From: an uncultured Opitutia bacterium
GTDB lineage: Bacteria; Verrucomicrobiota; Verrucomicrobiia; Opitutales; Opitutaceae
Length of the DNA stretch: 64,000 nt
Reading direction: 5' to 3'
Assembly (NCBI GenBank): GCA_903830425.1
Contig: CAIKTR010000112.1
Span: 1-64,000 of the forward strand
In this document: piece by piece, positions 1 to 9,399 of the stretch
Layout of the letters: each line of letters starts with the position of its first letter
How positions within the stretch are numbered: the first letter of the stretch is position 1
The notes under the pieces: model-generated
Told to the model about the DNA's origin: nothing
The model's database searches: none
Seen by the model: the letters and a program-made list of their open reading frames with translations, nothing else
Program-made: the position numbers and the translations under genes

Positions 1-223
1 ATCTGAGCGGCTGCAGCGCGGGGTCGAAGCCCGGCAGCGCGCGGACCGCTGCGGGCGTCGGCAGCTGCGCCGCGGCGAGCACCCGGGCGGCGTCGGCCTC
101 CGCGGCCACGGCGGCGGCGGGGGTCAGCGGCTCGACCGTGAGCGCGACGAGCGGGTTGCCGGCGAGCGCGGCCAGGGCGAGGCTGCAGTAGAGCGCGAGC
201 AGGCGCGGCAGGGGGGCGGACAT
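1..223 (-). CDS. N-terminal part of a secreted/exported hypothetical protein (runs off the window start)
   Basis: Minus-strand ATG at 223; open to base 1; translation MSAPLPRLLALYCSLALAALAGNPLVALTVEPLTPAAAVAAEAD... resembles a signal peptide. Confidence 0.6.
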   Translation of the reverse strand, partial: MSAPLPRLLALYCSLALAALAGNPLVALTVEPLTPAAAVAAEADAARVLAAAQLPTPAAVRALPGFDPALQPLR

Positions 224-311
224 CCGCCCCTCAGGAAAGACAGACGCCCCGCACTTTCAAGCGGCGAGCCGCCGATCATTCAGGCCCCGGCCCGGGCGGA
301 CCGGCGCGGCG

Positions 312-1619
312 TCAGGCGACGCCGGCGAGCTGGCGGATCTTCTCGCCGGTCAGCCGGCGGCTGGCGGGGAGGGAGTGCGGCACCTGGCCGCCGTGGATCT
401 TGGCCAGCGCGGTGAATTTCTCCCGGGTCGCCTGGACGAACTCCTCGACCGGCCGGGTCTCGCCGAACAGCGCCATCATCTCGGGCAGCCAGCGGTGGCC
501 GTAGCGGACGTGGTTCTGCTCGTCGTTGCGGTCGAAGGCCAGCAGCGTGTCGGCCTCGAAGTCGTTCAGCTCGCGCACGCGGTCCATCACGGTCGCCTTG
601 GTGGGGAAGCTGTTCGCCTCGAATTCCATCGTCATCATCGCGTAGCGCTCGTGCGGCGGCATCTGGATCAGGATGTGGTAGAGGTCGAGGGAGTGCTCGA
701 CGGTCTGGAGGTCGACGCCGAGCTTGGGGAGCTGGCGGAAGCCGAACTGGCTGTGGCGCGACTCGTCCCACAGGTGGCGCGCCAGGTCGTAGTGCAGGTC
801 GAACGGCGCCCCGGGCGTCTCGATGAACACGGTGGCGAGGTAGTCGATGGCGTCCATTTCCATCATCAGCCAGACGTAGACCATGAGGCGGATGACGCGG
901 GCGTCGGTCTGCGGGTCGGTGAGCCAGGGGCGGATGATGGGGTCCTGCTGGGGATCGAAGCCGAAGACGCTGGAGCAGACGGGATAGGGGCGGCGGTTGC
1001 AGGTGGCCGGGTGGGTGTAGGGGGTGCGCTCGTGCGACCAGGCGTAGCCGGCGGGGAGGGGGCGGCGGGGCTCCTGGCCGAGCCAGCCGCCGAGCTCGCC
1101 CAGCGCCTCCGCGAGGTGCGCCGACCAGGCCTGGGCGTCGACCCCCCGCAGGTAGGGCGCGATTTCGCGCTGCTGGCGCTCGCCGTCGCGGATGAACTCC
1201 TCGACGAGCTTCTTGGAGGGCCAGTCGGCGAGCGGGTCGGTGACCCGGAGATAGTGGCGGTAGGCGGCGAGCAGCGCGGGCTGGAGCACGCCGTAGAAGC
1301 CGGCGGCGATCACGAGCGGGTCGGCGGCGGCGGTGCCGGCGGCCTCGGCGAAGATCCGGCGGAGCGAGTCGCGGACGGCGTCGGTGGCGCCGAAGGTCGT
1401 GAGCTCGCGGCCGCGTTCCCGCAGGAAGCGGGCGTGGCCGGCGGACTCCCAGACGTGCTGGCAGACGAGGTATTTGAGCTCCGGCTCGCCGACGCGGGGG
1501 ACGAGGGTGGAGGCGGTGCGGACGAACTCGCGCTCGACCTCGAACAGCAGGCGGAGGAGGCGGGTCATCTCGTTGACCGCAGCCATGCGGCCGGCGGCGG
1601 GGGCGGAAGGGGCGGTCAT
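312..1619 (-). CDS. Ferritin-like (putative di-iron) protein
   Basis: 435 aa ORF; repeated ExxH-type motifs WESAGH, WDESRH, DEQNH in helical context; directly downstream of the PhyH gene. Confidence 0.75.
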   Translation of the reverse strand: MTAPSAPAAGRMAAVNEMTRLLRLLFEVEREFVRTASTLVPRVGEPELKYLVCQHVWESAGHARFLRERGRELTTFGATDAVRDSLRRIFAEAAGTAAADPLVIAAGFYGVLQPALLAAYRHYLRVTDPLADWPSKKLVEEFIRDGERQQREIAPYLRGVDAQAWSAHLAEALGELGGWLGQEPRRPLPAGYAWSHERTPYTHPATCNRRPYPVCSSVFGFDPQQDPIIRPWLTDPQTDARVIRLMVYVWLMMEMDAIDYLATVFIETPGAPFDLHYDLARHLWDESRHSQFGFRQLPKLGVDLQTVEHSLDLYHILIQMPPHERYAMMTMEFEANSFPTKATVMDRVRELNDFEADTLLAFDRNDEQNHVRYGHRWLPEMMALFGETRPVEEFVQATREKFTALAKIHGGQVPHSLPASRRLTGEKIRQLAGVA

Positions 1620-1710
1620 GGGTCGGAAGGAGGGGGCAGGTGCGAGGAGACGGGGCTCCCGGGGAGGCGGGGGCGCCGGGGCGGGCCAGCGGGGCGGGGC
1701 CGGGCCGGGC

Positions 1711-2580
1711 TCAGCAGATGAGGTTGCGCTTGCCGCCCGGGCCGTGGGCGGGCGGGTGGACGCCGATCCAGCGTTCGTCGATCGGCTCGGAGGCGCGCTG
1801 GTAGCGCGTGTCGCTGGAGATGCGGAGGCGGTCGGGGGTGCGGTTGTCGAGCGAGGCGTGCACCATGAACATGCCGAAGGTGAGGAAGTCGCCGGCCTGG
1901 TACTCGGTCGAGAGCCAGCGGCCGCCGAACTTGTTGCGCACCGCCGGGGGGTGGTGGGAGAGCGTGCCGGAGAAGGCCCACTTGCCGGCCTGCATCTTGG
2001 AGACCTCGGTCGGCTTGTTTTCGCAGTAGGCGTCGACGTCGCGGTAGACGTAGCGCTCGAGCAGGTCCATCCGCTGGAAGGATTTCTCGAGGAGCATGAG
2101 GCCGCCCAGCTCGAACGAGACGTCGCCGTAGGGCAGCCAGCAGGTCAGGTGCTGGTGGGTGCCGCGGCCCATGTAGGGCAGGTCGCAGTGGGGGTTGGTG
2201 CCCTTGCCCGGGCCGATGGCACGCAGCCAGGTGTAGTCGTAGTGGCGGATGTCCTCGGCGAAGAAGTTGCGGTAAAATTCGGTCAGCCGGCCGGAATAGA
2301 GGAGGCGCTGGACCGGCTCGTTGCCGGTGGTGAGGTCGGGCTTGAAGAGGTAGCCGGCGTCCGGGCGCGCGATCCCCTCGACGTGGGGAACCCCCGGCGC
2401 GAGGGCGCCGGCGGCGGCCAGGCGCTCGGTCAGGCTGGCCCGGGCCTCCAGCACCTGGTCCCGGTCGAGGTAGCCCTTCATGTACAGGTAGCCGTCCTCG
2501 GCGAAGCGGCGGCGCAGCTCGTCAAAGTCCGTGGCGGCATCCGCCGAGTCCCGCAGCAGGCCGAACTTGTCCTCGCCCAT
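1711..2580 (-). CDS. Phytanoyl-CoA dioxygenase (PhyH) family Fe(II)/2-oxoglutarate oxygenase
   Basis: Motifs HCDLPYMGRGTHQHLTCWLPYGDVSFELGGLMLLEKSF and MVHASLDNRTPDRLRISSDTRYQ; ORF open to 2688 but the 2580 ATG (MGEDKFGLLRDS) leaves an AT-rich promoter region. Confidence 0.82.
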   Translation of the reverse strand: MGEDKFGLLRDSADAATDFDELRRRFAEDGYLYMKGYLDRDQVLEARASLTERLAAAGALAPGVPHVEGIARPDAGYLFKPDLTTGNEPVQRLLYSGRLTEFYRNFFAEDIRHYDYTWLRAIGPGKGTNPHCDLPYMGRGTHQHLTCWLPYGDVSFELGGLMLLEKSFQRMDLLERYVYRDVDAYCENKPTEVSKMQAGKWAFSGTLSHHPPAVRNKFGGRWLSTEYQAGDFLTFGMFMVHASLDNRTPDRLRISSDTRYQRASEPIDERWIGVHPPAHGPGGKRNLIC

Positions 2581-2705
2581 GTCGAGGGCATGGCCGTACG
2601 AGTATATCTGGGGCAGGGCGACGGTGTTCACTGGGAGAAGATACACGCGGTCCGGCCGGTACAAAATAGTTGAAGTGGTAAAAGGCATGTAGATTGTGGG
2701 AAATC

Positions 2706-3557
2706 ATGGCTCATCTGGAGAATCTCCGCGCCCAGTCCTGGCTGGAAAGCCCTCTTGCAACGCCGGTTGGCGGACTGCAGCTGGCGGGGGTGCTGCAGGA
2801 CAATGAAGGGATCAATCCGGGGGCCATGCGTGTTTTGGGAAGCTATGCGCTGATCTACATCACGGCGGCCGACGGGTATTATGCGGATGCCCGGGGGGTG
2901 AAGCGGGACGTGGGGGCGGGGGATGTGATCCTGATCCTGCCGGAGCTGGCGCATGCGTACGGTCCGAACCCGGGGACGGCGTGGCGGCATCTCTACTTTG
3001 TCTTTTCGGGGCCGCAGTTCGACCTGTGGCGCAAGAGCGGGCTGCTGGACCCGGCGCGGCCGGTCTGGCGGGCGGAGCCGGTGGATTTCTGGGCGCGGCA
3101 GCTGGAGGAGACGGTGCGGCCGGAGAAGGGCCATGGCCGGTCGGCGGCGCTGCGCACCCTGGGGCGGTTTCTCGAGGTGCTGGGGGCGCTGCTGGCGCTG
3201 CGCGATACGGAAGCCCGGACGCCGGCGGACCGCGCCTGGCTGGAGGACGGCCAGCGGCTGCTGGGCGGGCCGGATGCGCGGGGCTGGCTCAGCCCGCAGC
3301 AGGTGGCGCAGGCGGTCGGGCTCAGCTACGAGAACTTCCGCAAGCAGTTCGCCATGCACCTGGGCGTGTCACCGGGCCAGTTCCAGAAGCGGAAGCGCAT
3401 CGAGCGCGCCCAGTCGTCGATCTACCATGGCGACCACACCCTGAAGCAGCTGGCGGAGGAGCTGGAGTTCTGCGACGTGTTTCATTTCTCCAAGGTGTTC
3501 AAGCAGATCACGGGCGCGACGCCGTCGGAGTTCCGCCGGCAGGTCCGCGGCGGGTAG
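2706..3557 (+). CDS. AraC family transcriptional regulator
   Basis: Cupin-like N-terminus and C-terminal HTH (QQVAQAVGLSYENFRKQFAMHLGVSPGQFQKRKRIERAQSSI...FHFSKVFKQITGATPSEFRRQ). Confidence 0.9.
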   Translation: MAHLENLRAQSWLESPLATPVGGLQLAGVLQDNEGINPGAMRVLGSYALIYITAADGYYADARGVKRDVGAGDVILILPELAHAYGPNPGTAWRHLYFVFSGPQFDLWRKSGLLDPARPVWRAEPVDFWARQLEETVRPEKGHGRSAALRTLGRFLEVLGALLALRDTEARTPADRAWLEDGQRLLGGPDARGWLSPQQVAQAVGLSYENFRKQFAMHLGVSPGQFQKRKRIERAQSSIYHGDHTLKQLAEELEFCDVFHFSKVFKQITGATPSEFRRQVRGG

Positions 3558-3639
3558 GCCGCCGCGGGCGGGCGCGGGGGTGCGCCCGCGACCGCGGGGG
3601 GGGGACGGTGGGTGGCGCCGGCGGTGGCGCGGGGGCGGC

Positions 3640-5964
3640 TCAGTCGAACTTCGGCCAGGTGGCGCCGGGGATGGGGCGCCAGAGGATGTTGCGGTCGATG
3701 CGCGGGCGGCGGTGGCGGTATTTCCGCATGAGCCGGATTTTTTCGCGCAGGAGCTGGGGCAGGTCCTCGCCGTAGAAGAACGTGTTGTTGCCGGCGGCGG
3801 AGAGCACCATGACCTCGGTCTTGGCGTGCTCGAGCAGGTCGATCAGGCTGGCGGTGTTGGCGAGCTCGAGGTCGATGGCGGCCTGCAGCTGCTGCTCGTG
3901 CCGCCGCTTGGCCGCGGCGGAGGTGCTGTTGAGGTAGCCGTGCACGTGGGCGCACCAGGCGCAGACGGTGCGGAGGGATCCGCACCAGGCGCGGTAGGCG
4001 CGGGCGCGGTCGTGGAGGTCGGTGAACACGGCGTGCGCGGCCGGGTCGCCGGCGGTCTGGGCCTGCAGCTTGGCGAGGCGGGCGAGCAGCTTGGCGAGGC
4101 GGGGGAAGACATTGCGGTCGAAGTACCCGGCCGCCTTGGCGCCGTAGGCCTGCGGCACGAGGTCGAACAGCACGTCCTTGCCCAGGTCATTCATTCCGGG
4201 GTTGTTGTGCTGGAAGCAGCCGTGGCGCTCGTAATAGGCGCGCTCCGCCTCGGGGATCGCCTCGATGTCGGGCACGTAGGGGCGGTCGAAGGTGCGCTGC
4301 CAGCAGAAGCCGAAGCCGGTGAAGAGCGGCACCGGCGGCTGCCAGCTGAGCGCGTCCTCGAACAGGCCCCAGGCGGCGACGAGGCTGGGCGCGTGGCGCT
4401 CGCCGACGAACTGCCGGGCGGTGGCGAGGAGCACGGCGTCGACGGTGAGCCGGGGCGTGAACTGGGCGGCGCGGAGGATGGCGGGGTTGGGCCAGTAGGG
4501 GGTGACGGACGTGTTGCCGAGGCCGCCGAGGGCGCTGATGCGGTTCAGGCCGAGCCGGCGCATGGCGGTGAGCTTCCGGTGGAGCATGCGCGGGTAGGGC
4601 AGGCCGAGCAGCGGCTCGTGGTTCATCACCGGGCCGGCCGAGTACTGCATGACGGGGTCGATGCCGTGGGCGCGCGAGTCCCGGAGCACGGCGCGCTCGC
4701 TCGGGTCGATGTCGGGCTGCAGGGCGCTGCCGGCGACGTGGCCCACGTCGGGGTAGCGCGGGTGGGTGTAGGGCAGCTGGTAGCCGCGGACGAGCAGGGT
4801 GGGGGCCTCCCAGGTGACGTGGTTGCCCATGGTCGCCTTGATGTGGTCCTGCTCGAGCTTGAACGGCTCGATGCGGAGGATGACGTCGAAGTCCGGGTTG
4901 ACCTCGGCGGCGGCGGTCTGGAGGTTGCGCAGGTAGCGGCCGATGCTCTCGCCGGCGGCCTTGGCGATGTTCTCGTGGCTGCGCCACTCGCGGATCATGT
5001 ACGGGCCGCCGTTGCGGCCGACGTAGAGCGAGCCGGTGTGCTCGAAGCCGGCGCCGCTGTCGTTGGTCCAGACGGACATGCAGCTGAGCTCCGGCACGTG
5101 CCGCATCAGGGCCTGGATGGCGGCGCGGTAGTGCTGCAGGGTGACGGGGTGGTCCTGGGCGAGGGTGTAGCGCGGCAGGCGCGAGCGGAACGGATGGTCG
5201 ACGCGGGCGCCGCGGAGCGTGGGGTAGCGCTGGAAGAAGCGCTCGGGCAGGGTGCGCGGCTCGAACATGCACACGCCGGGGCGCAGGCCGTAGCGGCGGC
5301 CCAGCTCGGCGAGCTTGCGCAGGTGGGTGACGTTGGCCTCGAGGTAGTGGGCGGGCCAGAGGCCGCGGGTCAGCGGGGTGTCGACGAAGTGGTTGAACCC
5401 GGGGCAGTAGGTGTAGAACTGCGAGTAATATTCCGACTGCACGCTGTCCTCGAAGGGCATGTGGGCCTGGAGGCCGTTGACCTCGACGTGGGTGAAACCG
5501 CTCTCGGCCAGGGTGGCCACGTAGTGCTCCGGGTCGAAGTGCCGGGCGGTGCGCCAGTACTGGGTGAGGCAGCTGTCCCAGTGCGGGCGGTGCCAGTCGA
5601 AGGAGGCCTGGATCAGGACGCCGCGGTCGAGCTTGGCGCGGGTGGCGTCGCTGAGGCCGTTGGCGAGGAGGCGCACGGCGGCGAAGAGGAGGGCCGGCTC
5701 GTTGGCGACGAGCTCGCCGGTGCCGGCGTCGGTGAGCCGCAGCCACATCCACGCCCCGGTGGCGGGCGCGCCGGGGACCCGGGCCCACTGCCGCGAGGCG
5801 AGCGCCACGTTCACGCCCCGGCCGGGCCGGCGGGCGGGGAGGGCGATCAGGCCGGCGAAGCGGGCCAGTTCCATGGCGGCGGTCTGCTCGACCGGCTGGC
5901 ACGAAACGGGATAGGTCACGCTGCGAAGGCTCAACGCAGCAACAGGGTGGGGAGCGGTGCTCAT
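3640..5964 (-). CDS. Putative glycoside hydrolase with TIM-barrel-like sequence, family not assigned
   Basis: ~774 aa; barrel-like segments (GFTHVEVNGLQ, YGLRPGVCMFEPRTLPERFF, SVWTNDSGAGFEHTGSLYVGRNGG, VILRIEPFK); neighbours are carbohydrate genes. Confidence 0.6.
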   Translation of the reverse strand: MSTAPHPVAALSLRSVTYPVSCQPVEQTAAMELARFAGLIALPARRPGRGVNVALASRQWARVPGAPATGAWMWLRLTDAGTGELVANEPALLFAAVRLLANGLSDATRAKLDRGVLIQASFDWHRPHWDSCLTQYWRTARHFDPEHYVATLAESGFTHVEVNGLQAHMPFEDSVQSEYYSQFYTYCPGFNHFVDTPLTRGLWPAHYLEANVTHLRKLAELGRRYGLRPGVCMFEPRTLPERFFQRYPTLRGARVDHPFRSRLPRYTLAQDHPVTLQHYRAAIQALMRHVPELSCMSVWTNDSGAGFEHTGSLYVGRNGGPYMIREWRSHENIAKAAGESIGRYLRNLQTAAAEVNPDFDVILRIEPFKLEQDHIKATMGNHVTWEAPTLLVRGYQLPYTHPRYPDVGHVAGSALQPDIDPSERAVLRDSRAHGIDPVMQYSAGPVMNHEPLLGLPYPRMLHRKLTAMRRLGLNRISALGGLGNTSVTPYWPNPAILRAAQFTPRLTVDAVLLATARQFVGERHAPSLVAAWGLFEDALSWQPPVPLFTGFGFCWQRTFDRPYVPDIEAIPEAERAYYERHGCFQHNNPGMNDLGKDVLFDLVPQAYGAKAAGYFDRNVFPRLAKLLARLAKLQAQTAGDPAAHAVFTDLHDRARAYRAWCGSLRTVCAWCAHVHGYLNSTSAAAKRRHEQQLQAAIDLELANTASLIDLLEHAKTEVMVLSAAGNNTFFYGEDLPQLLREKIRLMRKYRHRRPRIDRNILWRPIPGATWPKFD

Positions 5965-5989
5965 GGAAAGACGCCCAACGCGAAAGCGA

Positions 5990-6003
5990 TTTTCCCGGGA
6001 AAA
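5990..6003. promoter_or_regulatory. 14-bp perfect palindrome TTTTCCCGGGAAAA, candidate operator between divergent genes
   Basis: Read directly; lies between the hydrolase start (5964, -) and epimerase start (6107, +). Confidence 0.45.
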
Positions 6004-6106
6004 CACAAGCGCGACCCGCCGGCCCGGCGTTGATTAATCCCCCGCGCCCGGGCGCCGGAATTTGCCTGACGGCCGCGGGGGATTCGGTCCAGCATGGGGC
6101 CGACGC

Positions 6107-7297
6107 ATGACCCCGCAGCGACGCGACGCCTTGCTGGCCACCTACCGGGACGGACTACTCCAGGACGTGCTGCCCTTTTGGGTGCGGCACGGCTGGGACC
6201 GCGAGCACGGCGGCATCATGACGGGGGTGGACCGCGCCGGGGCGCTGATCGAGACGGACAAGCCCATCTGGTTCCAGGGCCGCGCGGCGTGGATGTACGC
6301 GACCGCCTACAACACGGTGGCGCCGCGGCCGGAGTGGCTGGAGCTGGCGGGCTCGTGCCTGGACTTCATCCGGCGCCACGGGTACGGGCCGGAGGGGAAG
6401 ATGTATTTCACGGTCACGCGCGAGGGCCGGCCGCTGCGGATGCGGCGGTACGTGTACAGCGAGTGTTTTGCCGCGATCGCGTTTGCAGCCCACGCGAAGG
6501 CCACGGGCGAGGCGCGCTCCGCGGCCGACGCCTGGCAGGCGTGGGCGACCTACCTGCGCCACACCTACACGCCCGGGGTGATGGCGCCGAAGACGGACCC
6601 GGCGACGCGGCCGATGCAGGGGCTCGCGCCGCGGATGATCACGATCGTCACCGCGCAGGAGCTCCGGGCGCAGCTGGGCGACGCGCGGGTGGGCGGGGCG
6701 ACCTGCACCGAGTGGATCGACCGGGCGATCGGCGAGATCGAGCGCGACTTCCTGAAGCCGGACCTCCAGGTGCTGCTGGAGGTGACGGGGCCGGGCGGGG
6801 AGCTGCTGGACCACTTTGACGGCCGCCAGCTCAACCCCGGGCACGCGATCGAGGCGGCGTGGTTCATCCTGCACGAGGCCAAGCACCGCGGGCGCGACCC
6901 GCGGCTCCGGCGCCTCGGGTGCACGATCCTCGACTGGATGTGGGCGCGCGGCTGGGACCGCGAGCACGGCGGCATCCTCTACCATGTCGACGTGCGGGAC
7001 CGGCCGCAGCAGGAGTACTGGCACGACATGAAGTTCTGGTGGCCGCACAACGAGGCGATCATCGCCACGCTGCTGGCCTGGCAGCTGACGGGCGACGCGA
7101 AGTACCTGGCCTGGCACGGGCAGGTGCACGACTGGGCCTACGCGCATTTTCCCGACCGCGAGCACGGCGAGTGGTACGGCTACCTGCACCGCGACGGCAG
7201 CGTGTCGTCGACGCTGAAGGGCGGGATCTGGAAGGGCCCGTTCCACCTGCCCCGGATGCAGTGGTACTGCTGGCGCCTGCTGGCGGAGCAGGGCTGA
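6107..7297 (+). CDS. AGE (N-acylglucosamine 2-epimerase) family epimerase/isomerase
   Basis: FWVRHGWDREHGGIMTGVDRAG...KPIWFQGRAAWMYATAYN...HDMKFWWPHNEAIIATLLAWQLTG is typical of the AGE family. Confidence 0.9.
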   Translation: MTPQRRDALLATYRDGLLQDVLPFWVRHGWDREHGGIMTGVDRAGALIETDKPIWFQGRAAWMYATAYNTVAPRPEWLELAGSCLDFIRRHGYGPEGKMYFTVTREGRPLRMRRYVYSECFAAIAFAAHAKATGEARSAADAWQAWATYLRHTYTPGVMAPKTDPATRPMQGLAPRMITIVTAQELRAQLGDARVGGATCTEWIDRAIGEIERDFLKPDLQVLLEVTGPGGELLDHFDGRQLNPGHAIEAAWFILHEAKHRGRDPRLRRLGCTILDWMWARGWDREHGGILYHVDVRDRPQQEYWHDMKFWWPHNEAIIATLLAWQLTGDAKYLAWHGQVHDWAYAHFPDREHGEWYGYLHRDGSVSSTLKGGIWKGPFHLPRMQWYCWRLLAEQG

Positions 7298-7323
7298 GCG
7301 GCGCGGCCCCGGAATTTTACCCC

Positions 7324-8151
7324 ATGAACCCTCCTCCCACCCGCCGCCCGATCCCCGGCCGCTTCCAGGGCAAGGTCGCCCTGGTCACCGGCGGCACCAG
7401 CGGCATCGGCCAGGCCATCGCGCTGGAACTGCTGCGCGAGGGCGCGACCGTCGCCGTGACCGGCCTGCCGGCCGACGCCGACGAGGGCCGCCGCGCGTTT
7501 GCCGCCGCCGGCTTCGCCCCGCTGCTCCTGGCCGGCGACCTGGCCGACGAGGCGTTCTGCCGGCAGCTCGTCGCGGCGGTGCTGGCGCAGCACGGCCGGC
7601 TCGACTGCCTGGTGAACAACGCGTTCTCCTTCCTCGCGAAGGGGCTCGACGCGACGCGCGCGGACTTCGAGCGGTCGTTCAACGTCGGGCCGTTCGCCTT
7701 CGCGCTGCTCACGCAGCTGGCGGCGGAGCCGATGAAGCGGCACGGCGGCGGCGCGATCGTGAACGTCTCGAGCATCTCCGCGTGGGTCGCCCAGCCGAAC
7801 CGCTGGACCTACAACACCGCCAAGGGCGCGGTGACCCAGCTCACCCGCTGCGCCGCGCTCGACCTCGCGCCGCACCGCATCCGCGTCAACAGCGTCAGCC
7901 CCGGCTGGATCTGGACGCGCGAGGTGGACAAGGCCGCCGGCGGGGACCGGGACAAGTACGACCCGGTCTGGGGCCAGTTTCACATGCTGGCGCGCATGGG
8001 CCACCCGGTGGAGATCGCCGGCCCGGTGCTTTTCCTGCTGAGCGACGACGCCTCCTTCATCACCGGCACCGACCTGCCGGTGGACGGCGGCTACAACGGC
8101 CTCGGCCCCGAGGGCCTCGGCCAGCACACCCGGATCGCCGGCACGCAGTAG
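7324..8151 (+). CDS. SDR family oxidoreductase
   Basis: GKVALVTGGTSGIGQAIA Rossmann motif; YNTAKGAVTQLTR active site; C-terminal GTDLPVDGGYNG. Confidence 0.93.
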   Translation: MNPPPTRRPIPGRFQGKVALVTGGTSGIGQAIALELLREGATVAVTGLPADADEGRRAFAAAGFAPLLLAGDLADEAFCRQLVAAVLAQHGRLDCLVNNAFSFLAKGLDATRADFERSFNVGPFAFALLTQLAAEPMKRHGGGAIVNVSSISAWVAQPNRWTYNTAKGAVTQLTRCAALDLAPHRIRVNSVSPGWIWTREVDKAAGGDRDKYDPVWGQFHMLARMGHPVEIAGPVLFLLSDDASFITGTDLPVDGGYNGLGPEGLGQHTRIAGTQ

Positions 8152-8194
8152 GCGCCCGCGCGCCGCGCCCGGCCTCCCCTTTTCCCCGACCCCC

Positions 8195-9046
8195 ATGCCC
8201 AACTTCCCGATCGTCGACACGCACCTGCACCTCTGGGACCTCCGGCGCCTGCGCTACCCGTGGCTGGCGAGCGTGCCGCTGCTCAACCGCGACCACCTGA
8301 TCGAGGACTATCGCCGGGCCTGCGGCCCGGTGGCGGTGGCGAAGATGGTGTTTCTCCAGTGCGAGGCTGACTTTGCGCAGTTCCAGGAGGAGGCGGACTG
8401 GGTGACGGAGGTCGCGCGGACCGACCCGCGCATCCGCGGCATCGTGCCGTGGGCGCCGCTGGAAAAGGGCGACGGCGCCGAGGCCGACCTCGCGCGGCTG
8501 GCGGCGAACCCGCTGGTCAAGGGCATCCGCCGCATCATCCAGTTCGAGGCCGACCCGGAGTTCTGCCTGCGGCCCGGCTTCGTGCGCGGCGTGCAGCTGC
8601 TGCCGCGCCACGGGCTGAGCTTCGACCTCTGCGTGAATCACCAGCAGCTCGCCAACACGCTGAAGCTCGTGCGCCAGTGCCCGAACGTGAGCTTCATCAT
8701 GGACCACATCGCCAAGCCCGACATCAAGGCCGGGCGGCTCGACCCGTGGCGCGCGGAGCTGCGCGAGCTGGCGAAGTTTCCGAACGTGGTGTGCAAGCTG
8801 TCCGGGCTCGTGACCGAGGCGGATTTCAAGCAATGGACGCCCGCGGACCTGCAGCCGTACATCGATCACGTGCTCGACTGCTTCGGGTTCGCCCGCGTGA
8901 TCTTCGGCGGCGACTGGCCGGTCTCCACGCAGGCGACGGACTATCCGCGCTGGGTGCACACGCTCGACGCCGCGATGCCGGGCGCGTCCCCCGACGAGCA
9001 GCACCAGCTCTACGTCCGCAACGCCGAGGCGTTCTACCGGGTGTGA
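8195..9046 (+). CDS. Amidohydrolase family protein (L-fuconolactonase/lactonase type)
   Basis: IVDTHLHLWDLRRLRYPWL start, FIMDHIAKPDIKAG, RVIFGGDWPVSTQATDY. Confidence 0.88.
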   Translation: MPNFPIVDTHLHLWDLRRLRYPWLASVPLLNRDHLIEDYRRACGPVAVAKMVFLQCEADFAQFQEEADWVTEVARTDPRIRGIVPWAPLEKGDGAEADLARLAANPLVKGIRRIIQFEADPEFCLRPGFVRGVQLLPRHGLSFDLCVNHQQLANTLKLVRQCPNVSFIMDHIAKPDIKAGRLDPWRAELRELAKFPNVVCKLSGLVTEADFKQWTPADLQPYIDHVLDCFGFARVIFGGDWPVSTQATDYPRWVHTLDAAMPGASPDEQHQLYVRNAEAFYRV

Positions 9047-9061
9047 GCGAACCGGCGACCG

Positions 9062-9265
9062 TCAGCCGGCGTTGAGGAGTTCCAGCGCCTGTTCGTAGTC
9101 CTCGTCCATGACCTCGACCTTCACGCCGCCGACGGCGTTGGCGTAGAGCCAGTCGAGCGTGATGAGGTTTTCGTCGCGGACGTAGGCGTTGATGCCGCTG
9201 CCTTCCAGCCTGACGCGGAGCAGGTAGGCGTCCATCGGCAGGTTGAAGCTGGCGAGCGTTTTCAT
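9062..9265 (-). CDS. DUF2007-type small protein
   Basis: MKTLASFNLPMDAYLLRVRLEGSGINAYVRDENLITLDWLYANAVGGVKVEVMDEDYEQALELL. Confidence 0.75.
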   Translation of the reverse strand: MKTLASFNLPMDAYLLRVRLEGSGINAYVRDENLITLDWLYANAVGGVKVEVMDEDYEQALELLNAG

Positions 9266-9327
9266 GCTGGCGGAGGTCAAACCATGCTTCGACTCCTCCG
9301 AGTAAGCAAATGTCGCGGGCAAGCTCC

Positions 9328-9395
9328 GTGGCATGGGCCTCCTGACCCGTGATAAGGTAACTCGCGCAAGACCTGGGTCGGGAGACCCGGGCCAC
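9328..9395. repeat. Two-hairpin REP-like palindromic element, copy A
   Basis: GTGGC ATGGGCC-TCCT-GACCCGT ... CTGGGTC-GGGA-GACCCGG G CCAC; 68 bp; matches copies at 10189 and 12722. Confidence 0.8.
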
Positions 9396-9399
9396 GGCC

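Noticed and set aside
3580-6033. 817-aa plus-strand ORF
   Set aside because: Antisense of the putative glycoside hydrolase; no recognisable domain and biased composition.
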